From Balanoglossus misakiensis (lineage: Eukaryota; Hemichordata), in NCBI GenBank assembly GCA_040954595.2, contig CM082592.2, positions 5,394,001 to 5,458,000 on the forward strand: 64,000 nucleotides of DNA. Direction: 5' to 3'. The translations under genes were made by a program, and so were the position numbers. This document shows positions 37,137 through 49,400 of the stretch, piece by piece. The notes under the pieces were generated by a model. That model did no database searches. It worked only from the letters and a program-made list of their open reading frames with translations, and had not been told where the DNA came from. Numbering within the stretch: position 1 is the first letter of the stretch; each line of letters opens with the position of its first letter.

Positions 37137-38828
37137 TCAATCATGTTTGGGAGTAATACTTGTGGATTTCCCAGCACTCCCATCGACATACATGTATGTC
37201 TCTGAACCATTTCTCACTTGGCCAGAGTTCACCCGTTTCACTGTCCTACCAGCTGCCACAAGAATAAGACAGAACCAGTATGCTTGGAATGCAAAGACGA
37301 TGAAACAGCCAATATTGCACTGTACAGGAATGTGTTGGGCTACCTCCCATAAAGTGAGATTCTTAGTCCTGCCGTACACATGGTAAATAAATGGAAACAT
37401 CAGCAGTCTACAGCAGAAATACGAAACGATGATGAGCGCTCCATTGATGAGGTACAACTTGGACTTCTCCCAACCGACCTGGAACACAAAAGTCAAAGAT
37501 ACCAGAAATGTTATCTGATGTATAGTTACATAGTATACTCGTATGAGACAATCATTATAAAGGTGGTGATTACAGGTACAGATTCTCAATTTTTTTTAAT
37601 ATACAGAGCAGAATGTCCACTCACCAATTTCAAGACTGTCCTGAGGTAAAGGAAAGGATTCGACATCTCCATTGCATAAAAACACCCAAGAAAGAAATCT
37701 CCTTTCCCATTGCGCAAGAACTGTAAGAATAAAGCAACAATTACCGCTAGGTTTACAATATAATTTCAGTGATATGTTATGGATATAGTGACAATTGAGC
37801 CCAACATAATTATTTCGAGTAGTGCTGTTAACGCATGTAAAACAATGAATGTTAGCTGCAAACACAGGAAATTCGCACTGCTGATTTGCATATCGGTCTT
37901 ACCATAACAAACGGGTAGGCAATTGCAGCAATGGCCAGATGGTGTATTACTATCGCTGGGTTATTCTGCATGTAGTCTTTGATTGCACTCGACAAACTCG
38001 TGGTTTGTAAATGGGGTTTCTTGGTGCAGTGCATCACAAACATGGCATACACATCATAGATCATGTAGGGCAATCCGAATGTGGCATATGAATTAGTTAA
38101 CCAGTGCCTAAAACAGATACACGTAACTGTTAGTAAATGTACTGTAATTCAAGATTCTTGGTCTGTTATAATTCTTTAATTTATAAAATTTTCACAAAGT
38201 TGAAACGGCTTCAGATTGTGTACTAAATCTGAGAATTGTTTCATTTCATTTTACAAGTCATACAATCAGTACTACATAAAGCCATAATATGTGAGATCAT
38301 CTGAAACTAAGACAAGTAGATGTGGCCATATTATCTTACTACATTTAATAACTATACAGAATAACATGTCTACAGTCCCATGACATAGGACACAGTGTAA
38401 CTGTAGTGAAAGAACCTACAGTATAGACCAGTGTCTGGTTTTATATTATGATTTTCTACAGCATAAATATACAAAGAAAGATTCATTGTACCTTTGATAA
38501 ATCAGGTCATCTTTGCAATTTGTAGTGATGATCAGACCACAGGTGATAGCCAATGCTGCCTGAACAGCTGACACAGCTCTGTGTGAAAGAAGATGAGAAA
38601 AACAAAACAAAAAGTAAGTCTAGCTGGACTTCTTTCGAGTTTCATATCAACTCTCAGTTTCTGAGAATAAATTGTAAGTACTCACTTTACTGAAACTGTC
38701 ACGTTTATCACGTTTCCCATATCGACTCCGTAGGTGAAATGCTTCATCCCTTTTCGAAAGAAGTGAAAAAGTCCCGGGAAAAACAAACAGCCGAGAGTAA
38801 ACAGGAAAACATACCACACCGTGCACAT
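37137..38828 (-). CDS. TLC-domain membrane protein, TLCD3/FAM57 type (290 aa)
   Basis: Exons: 38828-38686, 38578-38492, 38107-37903, 37720-37625 and 37478-37137 (stop). The start ATG follows an in-frame TGA directly, and the first residues MCTVWYVFLF lead into GCLFFPGLFHFFRKGM, which aligns with the start of vertebrate TLCD3A. The TLC core is RHWLTNSYATFGLPYMIYDVYAMFV, then a histidine pair in AIVIHHLAIAAIAYP, GKGDFFLGCFYAMEMSNPF, SYFCCRLLMFPFIYHVYGR and HIPVQCNIGC...YWFCLI. Several hydrophobic helices imply a multipass ER or plasma membrane protein. The family is linked to lipid handling, with ceramide synthesis proposed for TLCD3B; the catalytic role here is open. The tail after the last helix (about 50 residues) is polar. 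I cannot tell TLCD3A from TLCD3B by eye. Confidence 0.87.
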
Positions 38829-39797
38829 TCAAAACAACGTTGAAGCAGACGGACAAGAGAAATCCTTGGGGTAGATCGCAAAGCATTTTGGGAAATGGGG
38901 TTACGTGTGAAGAACGCAGAAAAGGTTCTTTTCCGTCCCACCCTGAATTTTTCATTCATATTATATTGTCAATGCATAGTAAGAAATGAAAAAAGGTTCC
39001 TAAGGTATCACATGTTATTTCAAATAAGACAAATACATGTTTTCCAACATCAAAGTCAACATTCCGTGGAGTAAATAATACGAAACAAACTATCAAACAG
39101 GAAGTACAAATTTTGCAAAGAAAGATCACACATACAGTACAGCGTAGAGACTTCCAGTTGCAATAATCTGGTAGAATATACTCCCCCGTGTGTCTCGTTG
39201 GCAAACCAGGTAAAGTAAAGCGTATATTGCTAACGGAACCGCAGTTTTTTGCAGGTTTTAATGCAATTAAACAACGCGAAGCCCTGGGACACGGACAGAC
39301 TGTCTGCTGTATTCGGGGTCATTCAGCTTGACCTCCCTATTCCAGGAAAGGGTAGCGGTTATGATTCTGGCGGGTGTATGTTGCCAGGTTGATTGGTGCA
39401 TGATGGTGTTCGCCAATCAACTTATCAGCACGCGCTACAATCATTGATTGAATCATTGCAGCTGAGGAAGAGGAGGCCCCTTTCAAACAGTCCATTATCA
39501 GCCGAGAATCATCATAATGGGATCTTCATCAATATCAGTGACCATATGAGAATGTAAAAAGTAGTTGTAGACACTAGACGGTCATCGTGATGTGTATTCA
39601 GCACAGTCGTTGCAGTTGTTCAAGTAACTAAATACATGTAACTTGCAATTAAAACGCAAATGTCGTCGGCCAATCATGAGCCTGTGTTATCAACTTACTC
39701 TGGTGTTTTCCTAAAATTTAAAGGGCACTGGCTTGTTCTCTGAAGGGAACAGACCACAGCATCATTAGTAACAATCTCAAATAAGTAGCCTACCAAG
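38829..39797. promoter_or_regulatory. Divergent intergenic region between TLCD3-type gene and SGF29
   Basis: The two genes diverge from this 0.97-kb stretch, so it should hold both promoters. No TATA box or YY1 element is obvious. A CCAAT motif occurs near 39411 (GCCAATCA) and again near 39670. Possible upstream non-coding exons were not resolved. Confidence 0.4.
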
Positions 39798-42303
39798 ATG
39801 AGAAGAGGCAAGTCATCGGGGCCAAGTGCAAGTACTAGCAGTCTAGTCAGTGTTGCAACACCTTCATCTAGCAGTGGTCCTCCCAGTCAGAGTGGTAGTA
39901 CAAGTGGCAGTGGTACTTCTGCATCTGTGTCAACTCCAACCTCCGAACCGAGTGTCCGAGAGATGTTGAAAGAACTCCACCAACTCATCACGCAAACTCA
40001 AGTAAGTCAAAGGCCAAGGGGATGTGCTTACCCTTGGTTTCCCTTATGTTTACCAATAAACAGTTCTGTGTGCAGACAAAGGGTCTATTGTTTAATATCT
40101 ATCAAAATTCCCACGTCAATAAATATGGTCTTTTGAAATCTTTTCTGTGGGTTGCAGGAGGAAAGAGCCAGCGGTGAACACAACCTCAGTAACATAGCCA
40201 AGACACATGAACGGATGCAGTATGAACAGAAAGGTAACTTTCAAACTGTGAGAGTCAATCTTGTTTGGTTATAATAGTATAAAAACGTGCTAATTTTCTT
40301 TCTGTGGGAACTTTGAAAGAAGCAGGCTTTCACAACATAAATTTGATGAATACGGTGTTACTAAGTTCAACTTTTAACTTTGGATAAACATTGGACCTAA
40401 TTATTATATTCTACGTTCCTTCAGTATCACCATATTTCAAGCAGAAATTACGAGGACTTTACAACACAGCCATGGCAGATGCTGAAAGTGAGGCTGAGTA
40501 AGTTATTAATTTTTCATTACATTTACGTCTATAGAGTTTTGTACATTTGTACTGTACATTTTGTACATCACAAATGTACAGTACTGAATCATAAAAAGGT
40601 TTCTGTTACACATTTAAATTATTATCATAACACATCCTTGTCTTGTCCCTTTGAAGCATGCTAAGGAAATGTCTGGATAGGATTGCAACAATCAAATCCG
40701 TTCGAAATGAGAGGAGGCTAGCATCCAGGACTGGATATCCGGATGATGTACCACGGAAGACGATGAGGCGAGGTGTGCTCATGACGATGTTACAGCAGTC
40801 GGCCCTGACACTACCACTGTGGATTGGCAAACCCAGTGAAAGGTAACATGGCCTAATGAGGGCAGTCTTTTAAGTTTAATATCTCAACTGTAGAGGGCAG
40901 TATGCCAAAGTTGGCTTTATCTGTTGTGGTTTATGCCAAAATTCATATAGGAGGCATCTCTGAATATTTACTGCAATTTGGAATGACTTTCGACAAGGAT
41001 AGTTGCCCCCCCCCAGACATTTACCCAACAGATGATTAACCTAATCCAAACCCTGTATGTTGGGTAGTGTTAAAATAGTTTATGTTGAGAGGTACCAGCA
41101 GTTTTCCAGTGGGTAACAACCCTAATATCCAAATCACTCGACTTCTCCCTGTAGTCCTCCTCCACTGTGTGGCGCCGTATCTGCTGAAAGCAATTACATA
41201 GCCAAGACGGGGGATAAGGTCGCTGCCAGAGTGAAGGGCATAGATGGTGACGAGACGTGGATACTGGCTGAAGTCGTGTCGTTTAATTCCGGCACAAATA
41301 AATACGAAGTGGATGATATCGATGAGGAAGGCAAAGAGTAAGTTGGAATATCCCTCCTTTCATTTTCTTAATATTTGTGTGGTACTCAGTTGTAATGTCA
41401 TTCAAATTTGGTAAAACAACAAGGTACATATGCATGTCAGTTTATTTTGTGGTACAATCAAATCAATAAGGCTGCCAGACAGCCATTTTGTTACAATATA
41501 GTAAATATGCTGGATGAATTACAAGGGTACTCAAATTACTACCAAACAATTTACAGTACATTTTCCTTGTTTCCGCAGGAGGCATTTCTTATCCAGGCGA
41601 AGAGTAATTCCTTTGCCTTTAATGAAAGCTGATCCAGAAAATAACCCTGAGGCCCTTTTTCATAAAAATCAGGTAGGATATAGACATTCTTCTTCTTCTT
41701 GTAATGAATCAACTTCCTTTCTTCCTTACTATGAAGTTAAAAGTGAAGTGAAACCTTCCCATTCTCTGTTGCATAGAGACGTGTGTGAAATCATGTCTGT
41801 AGAATGGAGTGATCCTAGTGAAAATACCAACAGAAACTTGAAGGTGAAGGGATTGTGAATTATGAAAATACTTGTTTTGCACAAATTCATTATAATCAGT
41901 TATATTTATTTTAACTTCATTTTAGTTGGTGCTAGCACTGTATCCACAGACTACCTGTTTCTACAGAGCTCTGATACATGAGCCACCAGCAAGGGTATGT
42001 GTTTACTTTTATAGACATTGTTTATGCGAATGATATTCAGACTACGGGTCCTGGTCTGGATTCTAGACTACAAACTACATACCATTGGACTTTAAAATAA
42101 TACATCATGTACTAGCAAAGCTTAAACTGTGATACAGGCAAATTTATTTGAATGATAATCCTGTTCTTCCTGTCAATTTTGTCTAGGCTCAAGATGACTA
42201 CTCAGTATTATTTGAAGACACATCGTATGCCGATGGTTACTCACCACCACTGAATGTCGCCCAAAGATATGTTGTCGCTGTCAAAGAACCGAGGAAGCGA
42301 TAG
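39798..42303 (+). CDS. SGF29: SAGA/ATAC complex subunit SGF29 (tandem Tudor H3K4me reader), 333 aa
   Basis: Exons: 39798-40001, 40158-40233, 40425-40497, 40657-40842, 41155-41337, 41579-41672, 41926-41994 and 42187-42303 (stop TAG). Nuclear histone reader of the SAGA and ATAC acetyltransferase complexes. A coiled N-terminal half (LKELHQLITQTQEERASGEHNLSNI, then RRGVLMTMLQQSALTLPLWIG) leads to the tandem Tudor domain (about 180-325): KTGDKVAARVKGIDGDETWILAEVVSF, YEVDDIDEEGKE, SRRRVIPLPL. The aromatic cage residues known from human SGF29 (Tyr238, Tyr245, Phe264) are present as Tyr278, Tyr285 and Phe304, with identical spacing. The acidic GDE pair that holds the H3 N-terminus is also kept. The first ~55 residues are a Ser/Thr-rich extension not present in the human protein; an internal Met (VREM) could be an alternative start. 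Confidence 0.95.
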
Positions 42304-42938
42304 CATTCAAGCGTCACACAATTGAAATGGAATTCCTGTATATATTTTTGAACATTTCTATTTATTTTCATTTTATTCTGAAGAAAGACAATTTTCGTAT
42401 CGTTTTCTATCCTTTTGTAAACTGCAAGTGTAGTAGCGTTTTAATTTGAGGATAAATACACTAGAAATGCCTAGAATTTGAATCATGGAGTAAAATTGAC
42501 CTAAATGCTTTGTTTAAAGTGTCATTTTCATTTCACGTTTATTTACAGAAGGTATTATTGGACGTGCATTTGTTGAAAACATCCTGATTCGCGTCCTTGT
42601 TATGCGCACAAAATGTATACATTTCCACGACATAATACCATGTCTATTTATACATGTATGCATGTACACGATATCTACCAGCAAAGCCAGAGTATATAGC
42701 ATGGACAGCCCCAACATGAAACCCCTGTGAAAATAAATTGTTATTTGCAATGATACTAACAGATTGCTGAACATTTCTAAATATGTTTCTGTTCTTTTAA
42801 ACTATTTATTGACAGAATCTTACATCAAAGGATATTTGCATTTAGTATAGATGTGCTGATTCCATTGTCTATTTTGTATATTGTTGAAATTCATGAAATA
42901 TTCAAAACTCGCTCATTTGTAAACTTAATGATTACTGA

Positions 42939-42944
42939 AATAAA
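42939..42944 (+). terminator. SGF29: Candidate polyadenylation signal of SGF29
   Basis: GAAATAAATATT, ~640 nt after the stop codon. The intervening AT-rich DNA reads as 3' UTR. The next gene starts 500 bp on. Confidence 0.5.
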
Positions 42945-43329
42945 TATTTCGATGAACTCGATAAACAATGTTTCATGGCATCACTGTTAAAAGTTTGTTC
43001 TTATATTTGCTGTATGATGCGTTATACACGTAAACGCATGGCAGTATTTAGTGCGCCACCAAAGGCGGGTTCCAGGCAGGAAAGATGAAACGTTTTCGCA
43101 AGTCTGCACCAACTGATTAACAATTGATTAAAATTGCCAAGCAAATCCTGCGACTTTTCCCCCGCTGACTCAGTCAATTCGATATTTTCTGTATATGCCA
43201 AGCAAAGAAAGACTCGTGCGTCAAATTCATCTTGTCTATGTAAAGCATTCATAAAGTGCGTTCCCGGAACTTGCATTTGCACTATGGCACGTACGGTCAT
43301 TCGGCCTAACATGACACTAATCATGTGAT

Positions 43330-43440
43330 CGCCAAATCCAAAATGGCGACGTGATATTTCTTGGCTTCTATATCACTGGATCGACTGTTTGACTCCGATT
43401 TTTGACGCTTGATGGCTTAGAACTCCCACACGGCGACATC
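43330..43440 (+). promoter_or_regulatory. USP32: USP32 5' UTR / core promoter with YY1-type motif
   Basis: AAAATGGCGAC at 43340-43350 lies ~95 nt before the start codon. No TATA box. The stretch 42945-43329 shows no other gene. Confidence 0.5.
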
Positions 43441-46400
43441 ATGGGGAATAAGGACTCAAAGGCGTCAGTTCTGCCTTACGAAGAGGCTGTCAAACGAGGT
43501 ATGCCGGTTAAAATTCTCCCTGAAGTCGATCACGAGGCGAGGTTGGGCCGTCGTGTCAACAGAGAGTAACGTAACATTATACCGTGCATATTTATTGCTC
43601 TGTGTCAATGTGTCTGTCGTTATCCATGTGATGTAGCATTTGGGCAAAAATTCTGTTTATTTATTTCCCACGTCGTATTACACTTGCGTGTCTTCCTTTC
43701 CAGTGACGGATGATGAGCTGAAAAGGCTGCGAGAGGCGTTCAAGCGGGCGGCGACGTTGTCGGGTTACATGAACAAACAGATGTTTGTCAGGGAAGTGCT
43801 CGGTGAAGGTGTACCCGCAAAACTAGCCGACGTAAGTATGTTATTTCACTTGGGAGATTGCTGAAATCTCCAGTTTATAATAAATAAAAGTAGCAAAGAC
43901 CCATACTGATAAATGGGCTGAAATGAACATAGAACATAATCCATGTATGATTGTATGATACATATTCAATATTGCAAAATTGTTTCATCATTGTAGCATG
44001 ACCTAAGATGTTGTACATATCATGTTGTGTTTATGTGACATTTTGTAAATATTTCATCTCATGACCGAAACGGCTTCATATAGTGGCCCAGACGTTTCAA
44101 ATTACGCAAGTAAATTGCGGTGGCAAGATGGACGCAAGATATAGATCCTGTTCAGATAGGATGTCAAGTTAATGTTTAACATTAAAATGTATATCACATT
44201 GTAGATCCTCGGATGGTTTATGTATCATGATATCAGTATGCAAATTTTTTTAAAGTCAGTTTAAAGAAATTTACTATACTGAACTACTTGTATATTAACT
44301 GTTTTAGTAAACCGTAAGAAATAATTGGTATCTGCAACACTGAACAGTTCATTGATGGACAATGCGAGTCTATGAATATCTACTGACAGATCCCTGATAC
44401 ATGTACCTGTAAATTTCCTGTTTCAAACCCTGTCAATCAAAACTTCCCATGTTAATTTACCCTGTCCCTCATCATCAGGCATTCTTATTTATAAACTTAA
44501 AGTCTCAACATAGAGGTGTTTAGGTCGTGTGTCATATTACAGGAAATTGATAAATGTAAAAGTGAAATATTTTGTACAGGTTACACACAATGTACATATT
44601 TTTATCAACATAATAGCATCACTTTGTTTGAATGACAGTACTCATTGTTAATTAACTTTAAATGTGATGTTATTAATGTTGCTATGAAACTACTGCTATT
44701 ACTCATTGTTATCACATGGTTTGGCATTTGCAACCTGATTGTCACTTTTGAAGGCCATTATTATTTATATTACCTAATATGTTGGGATGAAGATCATATT
44801 AATGTTAAAGTTTAAGCAAAATTCAAAGTATGGTTAGCAGGAAGCCTTTTCACCATCTTTTTGGTGAATAAAATAGGGTTTTTATCAAGCTGGCTTAGAG
44901 TCTTTGAGTAAGATGTGAGTGGCACACAATTTCTTGCTTTTACTAAGACGCTTTCAAGTATCGTACAGTGTAGTTAATTCTGGCAAAGCTGTTCGGCTTG
45001 GCTGAGGTGAAACTCGGTGAAGTAGAAGAATTTCACTGACAGCAGGAAAATTAGGGAGTGCGGCCGGAAAGATTGTCACTTTCTCACGTTTTGACTGGCC
45101 ACTGGGTCATTTCTACGTCAAACTGTTGCTCCTTCAGGTCGCAGAACTCAGGGTGCATGATTCACTAGCATAGCAAAGTTTAAATGCAACTGTGATTGCC
45201 AGATAGTGCATTATGGCTTGCTGAGTCACGTTGTCTTTTGTCATTGATAGCAAGGGTAATTGGTGATACATGTACTATCAAATAATAAGTCATTGTATTT
45301 CTGTTAATTTTATCGTATGTCAAAGGAAAAATATCCACCTCACTGGCATACATGTAGGTTCATGATTTTACCAAAATGTACCCATGTTTGTTATAGGATA
45401 GTGCATGACCAATTTGCTTTGTCAAATGTGAAAGATCCCCCAGATTGGTCTGTCTGTCTGTCTGAGTATTCTGTTCCCCAGCTTGGTCGAACAGACATCT
45501 TCACAGGAATCGCTAATGGCCTCTGAGCTGCGAGATCTCCACGGACCAAAAATCCGTATAAACCACAGACGAAGCACTCGTTTCAACCAGAGAGCATGCT
45601 TTATTACATTTTTATTAATCCAAAGTCGGCGACTCATTCCACCTTCGTCAAGCCCCTTGTGTACGTCCCCGATGTGATGATGACTAATCGGTCATCATTA
45701 ATGGAATATGATTACCAGCAAGGAGGCGAGTCAACACTTGACACCTGTGCGAGTGCTATAAATTACGCCTTTTGAAGAGTGCATTAACTTCCCCCTAAGT
45801 GCCGGGCGTAAAGCACCCAAATGAAAGTGTTTACCCACCAGGCTGGTATTTTGGAAAGAACATTAATTCTTCGGTCTGATCCGATGCAAGAAATTGGATA
45901 CGCTAATGCACGGGGCAATCACACAGGTGTCAAAATGGAATTACCGTGGTACACAAATAATTAGCATTGCTGTCTGATGACGTGATGTGTGAATAATTAA
46001 ATTTTGTTAATTTTAATTTTCAATTGGCTAAACATTACTTTGGAAAAACAGTAACTTTCAGTTGACTTTCTTTCCAGTGTGTCTTCCTTGTGGTGTAGTA
46101 CGCATAAATAATTGATTTGATTAATTTATCGGCATGAAAGTTTAAGTAAACACTGACTTTTCGGATGATGCTAAATATTTCAGTATTTACATTAATCAGT
46201 AACCAGACATCGAGTGTTCATTGCTCTTGCGTCAGCCGTATCAAAAGGTTTTGCCTGTAGAGCGACTGCAGATTAGTGTCAACTTTTAATATGTTCAGTA
46301 TCTCACAGAAGCTGTGTTCCTGTTGTGCCCTAACATTAGCCGCTTTGTGGGTGTGCGTGGGCCTTCATGTATTTTATGGTGTTATGGGGTTTTCTATTCA

Positions 46401-49400
46401 CATTTTCTTAAATTAGAAAAGAAATTATTCCGATTTCACTAAAATTTCAAAATGGCTGTCACTCACTCTCTTTTCCAACTCCAGGCCAAGGGGAAAAAAT
46501 TTATGTTGTTTTGATGGAAAATGTCCCCATTTCTCGTGCGTATTGACGTCTAGAATGCACAAGCTGTGATGTCACGACAAAAGATACAAAAAATGCAGTA
46601 TATGACTTTAAATCACTCTTTAAATCACTCCACAAGGATCTACCACAGGAGCGTACACTTCAAAAGGGAACTCACAGATAATCACGCACGCTGTGTGTAT
46701 GTCGTAATGACAGAGACTCAGTGACTTGTAGAAGCCAAGGGGATGCTTGAATTAGCCTGGCAGAGTAATTGAAATTGCTGAGATGCATTTGCATGGCTGT
46801 GATGAGATGGCACTGCTGATCAAGGCCGTCCAGGCTTGACATCGCCGTGTCTCTCAAGAACGCCTCAAAGATTCATATCGTGCCCGAGTGTTCAAAGATT
46901 GAAGACTGGCGTGAAAAGCCAGTGGTGGTTAGACTAGGGTGTTCCATTACGGTGAGGACAAACGGCAGTGAGGTTTCACTTTTTAGATTACTTTGGCTGA
47001 TATGTGTATAATAATTTGAAGTGAGTGTAACGCGGTCGTTCAGAAGTTCTCATGGCGTGTTAACGGTGTTATTATTATGATAAATCAATGCGAGCAAAAG
47101 TTCACAGTTGTAGAAGAGGCTGGGATCACTCATTGAGAAATGTGATCATATTCACTTGTATTCCATCACATTTATTTAGTGATATTTCATCAACTAGCCT
47201 GGGCTACAAAAAAGATTTTCAAAGTTTCAAAGATTCATGAAAATAAAAGCCACGCAAATGTGGCAAAAAGAATGTAGCGGAAAAAAAAATAAACTATTGG
47301 CAAAACAGCGAGATTGCAAGTGGAAGAGAATGAATACTTAAAATGTTGCCCTGTCACATGCATTATGTAAAGGAGGACATGTATTAAAGTACATGTCCAC
47401 TGAACAAGCAACAATATTGATGAATGGGTTGAACTTTAAAATATGTGCTTGGGTAGCTAATATAAAACTGTCAAGAAATGTACATCTTGTCAGTTCCACC
47501 TTTATTCTGTGTAGCAACTGTAAATAAGACAATTGTAAATTAAGTGGTCCAAGGTGACGGTTTTCAGAATATCTTTTAAGCCCTTTGAAGCCAAAGTAAA
47601 ACTTTCATTGTTCACAAAATTAACATTTTCCATATTTTATCTAAAATTTTGGTCAAGAGCTGTTGGTATTGGAAATTTATATCCATTTGGTGCAAAATCA
47701 AGGAAAAAAATAGAGAAAACTATATAAAAATGGAAAAAATGTTGCATCAGCATTTTGTTGAAAATGTGGTTTTCAAATGAAAGACTGTCTAGGTGTGTTT
47801 CATACATGAATATCAGTTTTAGCTGTAGCTCTTGCTGGCAATAAAAGTAAGAGCTTCCTGCTGTGTCCATTCAACCATTAGTACTCAGTGAGCATGTAGT
47901 CATGAAATTGGAACAGGTATCGTTCACTGTACAGGTATTTGCTGTAATGATTGAAGATGCGCTCTCCATTCCATCAGCTGGATGCAGACAGTAAACAGTC
48001 TAGAATTTACATTCATGCTATTAAACTTCATGTCAGTCAACGAATTAATGAAAAATAGTTATCCCTCCCCCCCCCCCCCCCCAAAAAAAAAGAAAGAAAT
48101 TCCTAGGATTGATTTGCATATGTGTATTGATGAATGTGTCGAAATAGAATTTTCACCCACAGGATGTTCATACCTCATCCTGTCTTTAAATGTCATCCTG
48201 TATTTGTACATCAATACATTGGCGTGACAATATCAGGAAATGCCCCACTTTGATTTTCACGCAACCGGGACAGGCGCAGGTATGATCGAGCTGTCATTCA
48301 CGTATTTATCTTTGATTTTCGACCTAATTACCTCAGATTTATACTTTCTGTAAGTGGATTTGATTCTTCTCTTTGTGAACAGTGGAAAAATGTTCGCTAC
48401 AGTTTTAATGTGTATGCATCCTTTTGAAAGTACATACCAGTAAATTTGTTGTGTAAATTTATTTTTTTCACATTTAATATTCACTGTGGTATTGGGCATT
48501 ATTCAAACCTGCTCAAACCAATAACAGAATATTGCCAACACTGGATTGAATGGCCATTTACATGTAATTTAGTAAGCACATCAGGAAGAAGCAACTAAGT
48601 GTGCGTGCTGTAGTAACATGATTGTTAATTGAGAGAGGTGATATAATTGCTGTGATTGTAAGCACTGGATATGGCCAGGAATTGAAAAATAACATCCACC
48701 AAGGGTAAAGGTCACCCTTGTTGGTTTATGTCTCATACCCAGTGTCATTGTGAGTCATCTACCCACATATATGTCACAGTCACCTTCTCTGCCCTTAGGT
48801 TCTGGGGTCAGTGTGCCAATACCTACAAAAAATGTCAATGAGAAAAGCACTCACTTTATATTCACCAAGACTGGTTTTGATAAAAAAAGAGTAGGAAGAG
48901 AAATTGTTGTCATAGAAACCGAGTGTTTATTTTACATGACAGGAAGGGCACAGAGAAAAGTTTGACTTCTGTATATATATAAAAAGCAATCAATTGAAAT
49001 TATTTTCAGTCATGTCAAACTGCCTTTGCGAGCACTTTATTTCCACACAAGTATATTCAGATATTTGCTTCTCTGTAATTTTGTGTTTCTGTTATCTCTT
49101 GCCAGCACACAATTGTACACATACAGAATGGAAAATTACAGTTGTCTATGCACTGTTAGCCTGGGGAAAATAAAGCAGCCCGCAATACCGTATGCATGTT
49201 AATGCAACTGTACTCTCAGATAAGAAATCGCAGTTTACCCAGGGCCCTGCAGTGTGATGTGTGCAATCCATGGTCCTGGAATCTAGAGTCATGCTAATTA
49301 TCCGCTGTTTTTCGTCCTCCGGATTAAATAGGATTGAACGGACCTAGTATAAATCACAGACAGTCTGTATATCAAGAAGGCCAGATATCATAATCATGTT

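Noticed and set aside
38647-38955. 102-residue minus-strand frame starting near 38955 as the TLCD3 N-terminus
   Set aside because: A different frame starting at 38828 gives the FFPGLF and GMKHFTYG segments of the family and splices in phase to the next exon.
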